Source of the DNA: an uncultured Aquabacterium sp.
GTDB taxonomy: Bacteria > Pseudomonadota > Gammaproteobacteria > Burkholderiales > Burkholderiaceae_C
Assembly: GCF_947366995.1 (NCBI RefSeq)
Contig: NZ_CANBCC010000002.1
Location: forward strand, 1 to 64,000
Length of the DNA: 64,000 nt
Direction of reading: 5' to 3'
Numbering within the stretch: the first letter of the stretch is position 1; every line of letters starts with the position of its first letter. Positions 46,446 through 55,526 of this stretch are shown one piece after another. The notes under the pieces were generated by a model, which had not been told where the DNA came from, did no database searches, and saw only the letters and a list, made by a program, of their open reading frames with translations. The translations under genes and the position numbers were made by a program.

Positions 46446-47351
46446 ATGGACATCATCGTCAAAGAGGAACTGCGTGCCTACATCGACCCGCTGACGCCTG
46501 AAGAGCACGATGCGCTCGAGCGCAGCATCCTGGCCGAAGGCTGCCGCGACGCACTGGTGCTGTGGGGCAATGTGCTGGTCGATGGGCACAACCGCTACGG
46601 CATCTGCAGCAAGCACGGCATTCCGTTCCAGACGGTGCAGAACCCGCGGTTCAAGTCGATGGAGGACGTGCACCTGTGGATGATCGACCAGCATCTGGGG
46701 CGGCGCAGCGTGTCCGACTTCCAGCGCGGTGTGCTGGCCCTGCGCAAGAAGGCCATCCTGCAGGCCCGTGCCGAAGCGGCGGCCCAGCCGGCCGATGCCG
46801 CACCGCAGGGTGATGTGAGCGGCGCACAGCCGGACAGCGCTGCACCTGTGGTGATGACCGAAGAAGAGCGTGCCGCTGCCGAAGCGCTGGCCAGCCGCGA
46901 GGCCCTGGCGCGGGCCGCCCGCATCAGCCCGACCACGGTGGCCCAGATCGAGAAGATTCAGAAGCACGCTGCGCCCGAGCTGGTCGAGGCCGTCAAGCAG
47001 GGCACGATCTCGATCAATGCCGCCGCCACGGTGGCCACGCTGCCGATGGAAGAGCAGGTTGCCGCGGCGGCCGGCGGCCGCAAGGAGCTGCAGCAGGCCG
47101 CACGGCAGGTGCGCGAGGCGCGCCGCCAGGCCCGTGAAGGCCGCCACGCCGAGGTCAGCGAGATGCTCGAAGGCGATGCGGGCCAGCCGGCGTCGCAGGC
47201 CGCGCCGTGGGAGGCCATCGACGCGGCCGACGACGGCCCGCGCCCCGGCGAGACCCCGGAGGAGACCATCGCCCGCCTGGTCGAGACCGTGCGCACCCTG
47301 CGCAACCAGAACGCCATGCTGGCCGCCCGCGTGACGGCGCTGGAAGGCTGA
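46446..47351 (+). CDS. orphan ParB-like (ParB/Spo0J nuclease-domain) protein
   Basis: A 301-residue protein. The N-terminal ParB/Spo0J-type domain (about 1-75) contains VDGHNRYGICSKHGIPFQTV, with the phosphate-binding-type HNR box. A helical region (135-205) resembles a ParB helix-turn-helix spacer (ARAARISPTTVAQIEKIQKHAAPELVEAVKQGTISINAAATVA). The C-terminus is a coiled coil (270-301, ETIARLVETVRTLRNQNAMLAARVTAL) suited to dimerising. There is no parA or visible parS nearby. It may be a DNA-binding protein unrelated to segregation, or a remnant of a plasmid or integrative element, though its surroundings are chromosomal. Confidence 0.75.
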   Translation: MDIIVKEELRAYIDPLTPEEHDALERSILAEGCRDALVLWGNVLVDGHNRYGICSKHGIPFQTVQNPRFKSMEDVHLWMIDQHLGRRSVSDFQRGVLALRKKAILQARAEAAAQPADAAPQGDVSGAQPDSAAPVVMTEEERAAAEALASREALARAARISPTTVAQIEKIQKHAAPELVEAVKQGTISINAAATVATLPMEEQVAAAAGGRKELQQAARQVREARRQAREGRHAEVSEMLEGDAGQPASQAAPWEAIDAADDGPRPGETPEETIARLVETVRTLRNQNAMLAARVTALEG

Positions 47352-47361
47352 CGTCCGCGAC

Positions 47362-48831
47362 TCAGACAGTGCGGGGCGCCGGGTTGCCGAACACCAGCGC
47401 GCCGTCGTCGAGGCCCGCCAGCCGCAGGCGCCAGCGGTCGAGCAGCGCGTTGTCCGGTGTGCGCCACGGGCCCTGGTCGCCTGCCTTCGGAAAACAGTGC
47501 AGGTTGCGCAGCACGTAGCCCGGCTGGAAGTCCAGCCGCCGGTCGGTGCGCAGGTCGTTCGGTGCGCGGGGCGTGCATTGCCGCAGGCCGGTGCCACGCA
47601 AGTGGCGCAGCACGCGCACCACCTGTTCGGTGGCCAGCTCGGCGCGCAGCGTCCATGAGGCGTGCGTGTAGCCGAAGGCATAGGCGAAGTTCGGCACGCC
47701 GGCCAGCATCATGCCGCGGTGGCTGAAGGTGCGGCGCAACACCACGGGCGAACCATTGACGCTCAGCGTCATGCCACCCAGGGCCAGCAAGTCCAGTCCG
47801 GTGGCCGTCACGATGATGTCGGCGGGTAGGTGCCGGCCCGAAGCCAGCGTCACGCCGTCGGGCGTGAAGCGGTCCACCGTGTCGGTCACGACCTCGGCAC
47901 GGCCTTCGCGCAGGGCGGTGAACAGGTCGCCGTCGGGGGCCAGGCACACCCGCTGATCCCACGGCCGGTAGTGCGGTGTGAAGTGCACCAGCAGATCCTG
48001 ACGGGGGCCAAGCGCCCGGGCCACACCGCGCAGCAGGTGGCGCCGCACGGCCTCGGGCCAGCGGCGCGACAGGCGATGCACCAGCACCTGGCGGGCCGCG
48101 CGCGCCAGGCGGATGAGCCGGCCTGCCAGCGGGGCGGGCAGCCGCCGCGTGAGGTGCCGGGCCAGCGCGCTCTCCCCCGCGCGCACCTCGACGTAGGTCG
48201 GCGAGCGCTGCAGCATCGTCACCTGGGCCCCTTGGGCAGCGAGAGCGGGCACCAGCGTCACGGCCGTGGCGCCCGAGCCGATCACCACCACCCGCTGCCC
48301 GGCCACCGCCAGGTCCTGCGGCCAATGCTGCGGGTGCACGATGCGGCCGGTGTAATCGGCCTGTCCGGGCCAGGTCGGTGTGTGGCCCTGGTCCATCCGG
48401 TAGTAGCCGCTGCAGGCGTACAGAAAGCGGGCCTGCAGCGTGCGGCACGTGCGCTCGGGGCCGATCTCCACATCCACGTGCCACAGCGCGGTGGTGTCGT
48501 CCCAGCGGGCGCCCACCACGCGGTGCTGCAGCCGGATCAGGCGGCCGAGGTCGTGTTCGGCAATCGTGTCGTCCAGGTAGCGCCGGATCGCCTCGCCAGA
48601 GGCCGTGCGGTGCGCACCCTGCCAGGGTCGGAAGCGGTGGCCCAGTGTGTGCATGTCCGAATCCGAACGCATGCCGGGATAGCGGAAGAGGTCCCAGGTG
48701 CCGCCCGGCGCATCGCGGGCTTCGAGCACGGCCAGGCGCAGGCCGGGCAGTTCACGCTGGAGGAGGGCGGCGGCGCCGATGCCGGAGAGGCCGGCGCCGA
48801 CGATCAGCACATCAAGGTGCTCGTGGTGCAT
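47362..48831 (-). CDS. flavin-dependent monooxygenase of Baeyer-Villiger type
   Basis: A 489-residue FAD/NADPH monooxygenase. The FAD Rossmann motif GAGLSG lies at 12-17, and the NADPH motif VVVIGSGATAVTL follows the BVMO-type fingerprint YTGRIVHPQHWP (160-171; family FxGxxxHxxxW with Tyr at the first place). A second conserved tract, IVTATGLDLL, is also present. Such enzymes insert oxygen next to carbonyls or hydroxylate heteroatoms; the length and wording fit EthA-like/class B enzymes. It converges with the ParB-like gene, with a 10-base gap between the stop codons. Confidence 0.85.
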   Translation of the reverse strand: MHHEHLDVLIVGAGLSGIGAAALLQRELPGLRLAVLEARDAPGGTWDLFRYPGMRSDSDMHTLGHRFRPWQGAHRTASGEAIRRYLDDTIAEHDLGRLIRLQHRVVGARWDDTTALWHVDVEIGPERTCRTLQARFLYACSGYYRMDQGHTPTWPGQADYTGRIVHPQHWPQDLAVAGQRVVVIGSGATAVTLVPALAAQGAQVTMLQRSPTYVEVRAGESALARHLTRRLPAPLAGRLIRLARAARQVLVHRLSRRWPEAVRRHLLRGVARALGPRQDLLVHFTPHYRPWDQRVCLAPDGDLFTALREGRAEVVTDTVDRFTPDGVTLASGRHLPADIIVTATGLDLLALGGMTLSVNGSPVVLRRTFSHRGMMLAGVPNFAYAFGYTHASWTLRAELATEQVVRVLRHLRGTGLRQCTPRAPNDLRTDRRLDFQPGYVLRNLHCFPKAGDQGPWRTPDNALLDRWRLRLAGLDDGALVFGNPAPRTV

Positions 48832-48918
48832 GCAGAAGGAGCGTGGTGACAGGGATGCGGATTGTCGTGCGGATGCGGCACACTGGCGGCGGTCTCGGCC
48901 GTGATCGGAGTTGCATTG

Positions 48919-50226
48919 ATGTCTGTTGCCTCGCGCCCGGTGTGGCGCCGTCGTGTCGTGTGGGTCGCTCTGGCGTGCGTGGCCGTTGGCGTGCTGGCCT
49001 GGATGCGGCTCAAGCCGCCGGTGGTCGATGCCGTGCCGGTCGAGGCCCGGGCGCTGGTGCGCACACTGCAGTTCACCGGCCGCGTGAAGACACCGGCCCG
49101 CGTGGAGGTGGGCGTGACGGTGACGGGCCGCGTGGCGAGGGTGACCGTCGACGAGGGTGATGCTGTGGTGGCTGGCCAGCCGCTGATCGAGTTGGAGACC
49201 GATGAGGCGCGTGCGGCCGCCGAGCAGGCCCGCGCCAGCCTGGCCCAGGCCGAGGCCCGACGTGAAAGCCAGGCCACGCTGGCACTGAGCAGCGCCGAGG
49301 CGGCCCTCGGGCAGGCCGAAGCCACGCTGCGTGCGGCCGAGCGTGAGCTGACCCGCACGCAGGAGCTCGTGGCCCAGCAGTTCTACAGCCAGTCCCGGCT
49401 GGACGAGGCACGGCGGGCGGCCGATGTGGCGCGGGCCCAGCGTGATGCGGCCCGCGCGCAGGTCCAGGCCAACCAGCGCAGTGGCGCCGAGCGCGGTGCG
49501 GCGGTGGCGCAGGTGGCCACGGCCCAGGCGGCGCTCGCCGCCGCAGAGGCCCGTCTGGCGCAGCTGGTGGTGCGTGCACCGGCGGCTGGGCGCGTGCTGC
49601 TGCGCAACGTCGAGCCCGGCCAGATCGTGCAGGCCGGCAAGGGGCTGCTGACGCTGTCCGTGCAGGGCCCGACCGAATTGGTGGCGCCCGTCGACGAGCG
49701 TTTCCTGGGCCAGCTGCAGGGCGGCCAGGTCGCGCGCGTCCGCGCCGATGCCTATCCTGAGGCGCCGTTCGACGCCCGCCTGGTGCGCCTGGCCCCGTCG
49801 GTGGACGCCCAGAGCGGGGCGGTGGAGGTGACCTTTGCGGTGCAGGGCGCCTTGCCAGCCTTCCTGCGCGAAGACATGACGCTGTCGATCGAGGTGCGCA
49901 CGGGGGCCCGCCAGGGGGCCCGCGCGGTGCCGCTCAAGGCCTTGCGCGACACGGCCGCAAGCTCATCGGGTGAGCGAGCCACGGTGCTGGTGGCCAAAGA
50001 CGGCAGGGCGGTTGCGCGCGAGGTCGTTCTGGGGCTGCGCACGCTCGATGCTGTCGAGGTGCGCAGCGGGCTGAAGGACGGCGATCTGGTGCTGCTCGAC
50101 CCGAATGTCGAGCCCGGCCAGCGGGTACGCGCACGCCCGGTGCCTGTGCCATCTGCCGGGCGCGCCGCGGGCGGCTCCAGCGGGCAAGGGGCGGCGCAGG
50201 CCCTGTCCTCGTCCGTTGCCCGCTGA
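48919..50226 (+). CDS. MacA/HlyD-type periplasmic adaptor protein
   Basis: A 435-residue membrane-fusion protein. An N-terminal membrane anchor (about 13-30) is followed by a barrel-sandwich/lipoyl half (VGVTVTGRVARVTVDEGDAVVAGQPLIELE), a long alpha-hairpin (about 100-205, Ala/Arg/Glu-rich heptads) and the second lipoyl half (LVVRAPAAGRVLLRNVEPGQIV). Beta-barrel and membrane-proximal domains end in a Ser/Gly-rich tail. The ATG at 48919 follows GGAG; an in-frame ATG at 48862 would add 19 non-hydrophobic-leading residues. It forms an operon with an FtsX-like permease and an ATPase, the tripartite MacAB/DevBCA arrangement. No TolC-type outer-membrane gene is nearby. Confidence 0.88.
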   Translation: MSVASRPVWRRRVVWVALACVAVGVLAWMRLKPPVVDAVPVEARALVRTLQFTGRVKTPARVEVGVTVTGRVARVTVDEGDAVVAGQPLIELETDEARAAAEQARASLAQAEARRESQATLALSSAEAALGQAEATLRAAERELTRTQELVAQQFYSQSRLDEARRAADVARAQRDAARAQVQANQRSGAERGAAVAQVATAQAALAAAEARLAQLVVRAPAAGRVLLRNVEPGQIVQAGKGLLTLSVQGPTELVAPVDERFLGQLQGGQVARVRADAYPEAPFDARLVRLAPSVDAQSGAVEVTFAVQGALPAFLREDMTLSIEVRTGARQGARAVPLKALRDTAASSSGERATVLVAKDGRAVAREVVLGLRTLDAVEVRSGLKDGDLVLLDPNVEPGQRVRARPVPVPSAGRAAGGSSGQGAAQALSSSVAR

Positions 50227-50238
50227 GGTCGGCACGCC

Positions 50239-51458
50239 ATGCGAGGCATCGGATTCGAATGGCAGGTGGCGGTGCGCTTCCTGCGCGAGGGGCGCTTTCA
50301 GAGCGTCCTGATCATCGCAGGCGTGGCCGCCGGCGTGGCGGTGGTGGCCTACATCTCCGCCCTGGTCACCGGCCTGCAGGCCAACACACTGAATCGCACG
50401 CTCGGGGCGCAGGCGCATGTGGTGCTCTCGCCGCCCGATGAGGTCGTGACGCCGGCCTGGCCGCGCGCGGGCGACACGCTCGTGCTGAGCGAGACCCAGG
50501 CCCGGGCCCAGCGGCTGCGCACCGTGGCCAACTGGCCGGCCCTGCAGCAGTCGCTGGCGCGACGGCCGGGCGTCGATGCGGTGTCGCCGATGGCAGCCGG
50601 CGCGGCGCTGGCCCGGCGGGGCGAGGCCACGCGCGCGGTCGCGATCACCGGGGTGGAACTGGCGCTGTACGACCGCATCGTCAACCTGCGCGACAAGCTC
50701 GTCGATGGCGCGCTGCGCATGGGCCCGGGCGAGGCCATCATCGGCCAGACGCTGGCACGTGACCTGGGCTTGCGCGTGGGCGATCGGCTCACGGTCTCCA
50801 CAGGCGATCGCACCGACACGCTGCGCATCAGCGGGCTGGTCGACCTCGGCGTGAAGGACCTCAACCGCCGCGTCGTCATCATGCCGTTGCGCGCGGCGCA
50901 AAGCCTGCTCGATGTGGCGGGCGGCGTCACCCAGCTGGATCTGCGGCTGGCCGATGTGTGGGCCGCACGCTCGCTGGCCGACGAACTGGGGCGCGAGCTG
51001 CCCTACAAGGTCGAGAGCTGGCAGGAAAGCAACGCGCAGCTTGTCACGGCCTTGAATGCCCAGACCATCAGCACGACGCTGATCCGGGGCGTGGTCATGG
51101 TGGTGGTTGTCATGGGCATTGCCAGCGTGCTGGTGGTGTCGGTGGTGCAGAAGCAGCGCGAGATCGGCATCCTGCGCGCCATGGGGGCCACGCGGGCGCA
51201 GATCCTGCGCGTGTTCCTGTTGCAGGGCGCGCTGGTCGGCACGCTCGGGTCGCTGGCCGGCGTGGTGCTGTCCATGGCCATGATCAAGGCCTTCACCACC
51301 TTTGTGCGCGGGGCCGACGGCCTGCCCCTGTTCGCCATCACGCTGCCGCCCGAGATGGCGCTGCAGGCGGTCGGCGTCACGCTGGTGGCCGGGGTGCTGG
51401 CCGCCATGGCGCCGGCCCGTCGCGCCGCCCGCATGGACCCGGCCCAGGCCATCCGACT

Positions 51459-51462
<4 letters not shown>
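50239..51462 (+). CDS. ABC transporter permease, FtsX/MacB_PCD family
   Basis: A 407-residue membrane protein with one N-terminal span (about 20-45), a large periplasmic domain (about 45-270) and three C-terminal spans (about 280-305, 325-350, 370-392). The motif VVQKQREIGILRAMGATRAQILRVFLLQGALVGTLGS is the FtsX-type cytoplasmic coupling region. The start is 12 bases after the adaptor stop, and the stop overlaps the ATPase start. Of the MacB/LolCE type, it uses mechanotransmission rather than classical transport. Substrate unknown. Confidence 0.88.
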
Positions 51463-52172
<710 letters not shown>

Positions 52173-52235
52173 CGGAACCACTGGCCTGAGGGATGGAAAG
52201 GCGACGCTCTTCTCCGTAGAGTCGATGGGGTCTTC

Positions 52236-52249
52236 AGAAGAATTCTTCT
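52236..52249. repeat. 14-bp perfect palindrome in the leader of the third PEP-CTERM gene
   Basis: AGAAGAATTCTTCT reads the same on both strands and lies 19 bases before the ATG at 52269. A perfect 14-bp AT-rich palindrome is unexpected in this GC-rich sequence; it may be an operator, or an RNA hairpin close to the ribosome-binding region. Confidence 0.45.
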
Positions 52250-52268
52250 CACACCGCAAGGACAGGGC

Positions 52269-52949
52269 ATGGCATTCATTCAACGCGCCGCAGTGGCGAC
52301 GGCGCTCGGTTTTGGTCTCGGCCTGGGTGCCGCCCACGCGACCGGCACCCCGATCACGCTCAAAACGGACGGCTACACCAGCACGTCCACCCACGCCGCC
52401 ACCTCGGTGAAGTACGGCTGGGACACTGTGTCCGTCGACGCCGGCTCGTTCCAGGTCACCACCAGCGCGGGCAAGAGCTTCCTGGCCTTCTGCGCCGAGA
52501 TCAGCCAGTTCACGAGCAGCAACTGGCAGACGTATTACGTGGGCACCTTCGGCAGCACCGACCAGGCCCTGCTCCAGGGCCTGTTCTCGTCTGTTGCCAC
52601 GTTCTCGGGCACGGCCAAGGTCGACAGCGGCCTCGAGTACGCCGCCCTGCAACTGGCCGTGTGGGAAATCATGCACGAGACCGCCAGCACCGCCAGCCTG
52701 ACCAAGGGCAGCGGCACGCTGTACGTCAACGACACGAGCACCAGCGGTCTGAGCCTCGCCAGCCTCGCCAACAGCTACCTGAGCGCCGCCTACAACTGGG
52801 AAGGCCCGTCGCTGGTCAAGGTCGAGAAGCTGAGCAATGGCAGCTACCAGGACCTGGTGCGTGTCACGCCCGTGCCCGAAGCCGGAACCTTCGGCCTGAT
52901 GGCGCTGGGCCTTGCCGGCCTGGCGCTCGTGCGTCGCCGCGCAGCCTGA
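52269..52949 (+). CDS. PEP-CTERM protein with possible thioester-type core
   Basis: A 226-residue exported protein. The signal peptide (1-24, cut near AHA) is followed by a body with FLAFCAEISQF (Cys near residue 77) and, later, YAALQLAVWEIMHE. A conserved Cys followed by a Gln-x-AxWE segment recalls surface thioester domains, in which Cys and Gln side chains form an internal bond. The C-terminus VPEAGTFGLMALGLAGLALVRRRAA is a PEP-CTERM sorting signal. It is monocistronic: preceded by a palindrome, followed by a strong terminator. The thioester idea is inference; the sorting signal is clear. Confidence 0.85.
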   Translation: MAFIQRAAVATALGFGLGLGAAHATGTPITLKTDGYTSTSTHAATSVKYGWDTVSVDAGSFQVTTSAGKSFLAFCAEISQFTSSNWQTYYVGTFGSTDQALLQGLFSSVATFSGTAKVDSGLEYAALQLAVWEIMHETASTASLTKGSGTLYVNDTSTSGLSLASLANSYLSAAYNWEGPSLVKVEKLSNGSYQDLVRVTPVPEAGTFGLMALGLAGLALVRRRAA

Positions 52950-52972
52950 ACGCGGATTCGCCGCACGGTATG

Positions 52973-53000
52973 AAAGGCCCTTCGGGGCCTTTTTTGTTTT
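52973..53000 (+). terminator. intrinsic terminator of the third PEP-CTERM gene
   Basis: AAAGGCCC (52973-52980), TTCG loop, GGGCCTTT (52985-52992), then a run of T interrupted once by G. It begins 24 bases after the stop codon and isolates metE from read-through. Confidence 0.92.
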
Positions 53001-53008
53001 TTGATGCA

Positions 53009-53021
53009 TGAATTCGGTTCA
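53009..53021 (+). promoter_or_regulatory. MetR-binding site (MetR box) upstream of metE
   Basis: TGAATTCGGTTCA matches the established MetR consensus TGAA-N5-TTCA exactly and is extended by CAT/ATG on both sides to a perfect 6-5-6 palindrome (53007-53023). It lies about 80 bases before the metE ATG, a place suited to activation. The metR gene itself is at 44760-45671. Confidence 0.8.
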
Positions 53022-53042
53022 TGTGTTGCTGAAAACATCTCG

Positions 53043-53098
53043 CTTGATTCATGGTGTGAGCGTGGCCAGACTCCTGCCATCCCGACTGATGAATCAAG
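53043..53098 (+). promoter_or_regulatory. inverted repeat spanning the metE leader up to the start codon
   Basis: CTTGATTCAT (53043-53052) and ATGAATCAAG (53089-53098) are perfect 10-base inverted copies, 36 bases apart; the second ends four bases before the ATG. No Shine-Dalgarno is visible between it and the ATG. Each arm also contains a TTCA/TGAA half of the MetR box, so it could be a second, widely spaced MetR site or an RNA stem that covers the ribosome-binding region. Confidence 0.5.
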
Positions 53099-53101
53099 TC
53101 C

Positions 53102-55405
53102 ATGACCACCACCCACATCCTTGGCTTTCCGCGCATCGGCGCCCACCGCGAACTCAAGCACGCGCTCGAGGCGTTCTGGCGCGGGGAAGACCCGGACGCC
53201 ACCCGCCTGCAGGACACCGGCCGCAGCCTGCGCGCGCGCCACTGGCAAGCCCAGCGCGAGGCCGGGCTGGCCTTCGTCACCGTGGGCGACTTTGCCTGGT
53301 ACGACCACATCCTGACCCTGTGCGCCACCCTCGGCGCGTTGCCGCGGCGTTTCGGGTTCGATGCGCGGGCGCTGACCCTCGCGCAGTACTTCGCGCTGGC
53401 CCGTGGCAACGCCGACCACCCGGCCATGGACATGACCAAGTGGTTCGACACCAACTACCACCACCTCGTGCCCGAGTTCGACGAGCACACCCGCTTCGAC
53501 GGCGGCGTGTCTTGGCTGTTTGACGAGGTGGACGAAGCGCGTGCGCTGGGCCACGCCGTCAAGGTGGCGCTGCCCGGCCCGTTGACGCTGCTGTGGCTGG
53601 CGCGCTGGGATGGCGGTGCCGCAACCGACCGGCTGGATCTGCTGCCCCGCGTGCTGGCCGCCTACCAGCGCCTGTTGACCGTGTTGCAGCGCCGCGGTGC
53701 GGCGTGGGTGCAGATCGACGAGCCGGTACTCTGCCTGGATCTGCCCGAAGCCTGGCGTGCGGCCTTGCCTGCCAGCTGTGCGGCCTTGCAGGTCGAGGGC
53801 CTGAAGACGCTGCTGGCCTTGCCCTTCGGCTCTGCGGCCGAACATGCCGAGGCGCTGGCCGCGCTGCCGCTGGACGGCGTGCACCTTGACCTGGTGCGCG
53901 CACCGCAGCAGCTGCCCGCCTGGCTGGCCGCCTGGCCGCGTGACCGGGTGTTGTCGCTTGGCGTGGTCGATGGCCGCAACATCTGGCGCACCGACCTGCG
54001 TCGCGTGCTGGCCCAGGTGCAGGACGCCAGCGCAGCCTGGGGTGACAAGCTGTGGCTGGCGCCCAGTTGCTCGCTGCTGCACGTGCCGGTGAGCCTGGCG
54101 CCCGAAACGCGGCTCGATCCGGAGCTGCGCAGCTGGCTGGCCTTCGCCACCGAGAAGCTCGACGAGCTGCACGTGCTGGCGCGCGCACTCGATGAAGGCG
54201 AGCCCGCCGTGGCCGAGGCCCTCGCGCAGGCGGAAGCGGCCGTGGCGGGGCGCCGGGCCTCGCCCCGTGTCACGCACCGCGCGGTGCAGCGCCGGTTGGC
54301 GCAGGTCACGGCCGACATGGCACAGCGGGGGCTGCCCTTTGCCGAGCGCGCGGTGCGGCAACAGCAGGCGCTGGGTCTGCCGCCGCTCCCCACCACCACC
54401 ATCGGCTCCTTCCCGCAGACGGCCGCCATCCGCCAGACGCGTGCGGCCCACCGCCGGGGCGAGCTCTCGGCCATGGCCTACCTGCACCGCATCCGCGACG
54501 AGATCCGGCTGGCGGTGCGCGAGCAGGAGACGCTCGGTCTGGATGTGCTGGTGCATGGCGAGGCCGAGCGCAACGACATGGTCGAATACTTCGGCGAACA
54601 GCTCTTCGGCTTTGCCTTCACCGACCACGGCTGGGTGCAGAGCTATGGCTCGCGCTGCGTGAAACCGCCGATCCTGTATGGCGACGTGCTGCGGCCCGAG
54701 CCCATCACCGTCGAGACCACGCGGTATGCGCAGTCGCTGACCGAGCGGCCGATGAAGGGCATGCTCACCGGCCCTGTCACGCTGCTGCAGTGGTCCTTCG
54801 TGCGCGACGACCAGCCGCGCGAGCAGACCGCGCTGCAGCTCGCGCTGGCCGTGCGCGACGAGGTACTCGACCTCGAGCGCGCCGGCATCCGCCTGATCCA
54901 GATCGACGAGCCGGCCTTCCGCGAGGGGCTGCCGCTGCGCCGCAGTGACTGGCCGCATTACCTCGACTGGGCCGTGCGCGCCTTCAAGGTCGCCTCGTGT
55001 GGCGTGCGGGACGAGACGCAGATCCACACCCACATGTGCTACTCCGAGTTCAACGACATCCTGCCGGCCATTGCCGCGCTCGACGCCGATGTCATCACCA
55101 TCGAGACCGCACGTTCGGCGATGGCGCTGCTCGACGGGTTCGGGGCCTTTGCCTACCCCAACGCGATCGGGCCAGGCGTGTACGACATCCACTCCCCCCG
55201 GGTGCCCAGCGTGACCGCGATGACGACCCTGCTGGTGCGGGCCGCCAGCGTGATCCCACCGGACCGGCTGTGGGTCAACCCCGACTGCGGCCTGAAGACA
55301 CGGGGCTGGCCTGAAACCCGCGCTGCGCTGGCCAACATGGTGGCGGCGGCCAAGGCGTTGCGCGCGCGATGGGCGCTGCCGGACGAGGTGGCCCGAGCCG
55401 CCTGA
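53102..55405 (+). CDS. metE: cobalamin-independent methionine synthase MetE
   Basis: A 767-residue enzyme that transfers methyl from 5-methyltetrahydrofolate-polyglutamate to homocysteine. Both halves of the double barrel are present. Zinc ligands are H644 and C646 ([10 protein letters not shown]) and C729 ([11 protein letters not shown]); [10 protein letters not shown] starts the C-terminal barrel. Length is near the 753 of E. coli. A consensus MetR box and a further inverted repeat lie in its leader. No cobalamin riboswitch fits in the 150-base upstream region, so B12 repression, if any, is not exerted here. Monocistronic between two hairpins. Confidence 0.97.
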   Translation: MTTTHILGFPRIGAHRELKHALEAFWRGEDPDATRLQDTGRSLRARHWQAQREAGLAFVTVGDFAWYDHILTLCATLGALPRRFGFDARALTLAQYFALARGNADHPAMDMTKWFDTNYHHLVPEFDEHTRFDGGVSWLFDEVDEARALGHAVKVALPGPLTLLWLARWDGGAATDRLDLLPRVLAAYQRLLTVLQRRGAAWVQIDEPVLCLDLPEAWRAALPASCAALQVEGLKTLLALPFGSAAEHAEALAALPLDGVHLDLVRAPQQLPAWLAAWPRDRVLSLGVVDGRNIWRTDLRRVLAQVQDASAAWGDKLWLAPSCSLLHVPVSLAPETRLDPELRSWLAFATEKLDELHVLARALDEGEPAVAEALAQAEAAVAGRRASPRVTHRAVQRRLAQVTADMAQRGLPFAERAVRQQQALGLPPLPTTTIGSFPQTAAIRQTRAAHRRGELSAMAYLHRIRDEIRLAVREQETLGLDVLVHGEAERNDMVEYFGEQLFGFAFTDHGWVQSYGSRCVKPPILYGDVLRPEPITVETTRYAQSLTERPMKGMLTGPVTLLQWSFVRDDQPREQTALQLALAVRDEVLDLERAGIRLIQIDEPAFREGLPLRRSDWPHYLDWAVRAFKVASCGVRDETQIHTHMCYSEFNDILPAIAALDADVITIETARSAMALLDGFGAFAYPNAIGPGVYDIHSPRVPSVTAMTTLLVRAASVIPPDRLWVNPDCGLKTRGWPETRAALANMVAAAKALRARWALPDEVARAA

Positions 55406-55447
55406 GGGGTCTGTTGTTGTTTTGTGCACGCCCACCCCCCCAAACAT

Positions 55448-55480
55448 GTCAGCAAGGCGTAACGCGCCTTGAGTGCTGAC
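55448..55480. repeat. imperfect long inverted repeat between metE and the DUF1800 gene
   Basis: GTCAGCA (55448-55454) pairs with TGCTGAC (55474-55480), and inside it AGGCG pairs with CGCCT, leaving a small bulge. It begins 43 bases after the metE stop and 47 bases before the next ATG. There is no T-run after it, so it is either a weak metE terminator or an operator for the following operon. Confidence 0.4.
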
Positions 55481-55526
55481 ACACGGCCCGCCTACAGTGC
55501 CCGCATCCATAAAGAAACAGGGGGAA

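Noticed and set aside
46446-47351. Plasmid or integrative-element remnant around the ParB-like gene
   Set aside because: No integrase, relaxase, replication gene, att-like repeat or change in base composition nearby; neighbours are ordinary chromosomal metabolism genes.
52950-53101. Cobalamin riboswitch before metE
   Set aside because: The 150-base region is filled by a terminator, a MetR box and an inverted repeat; it is too short and lacks the B12-box sequence.
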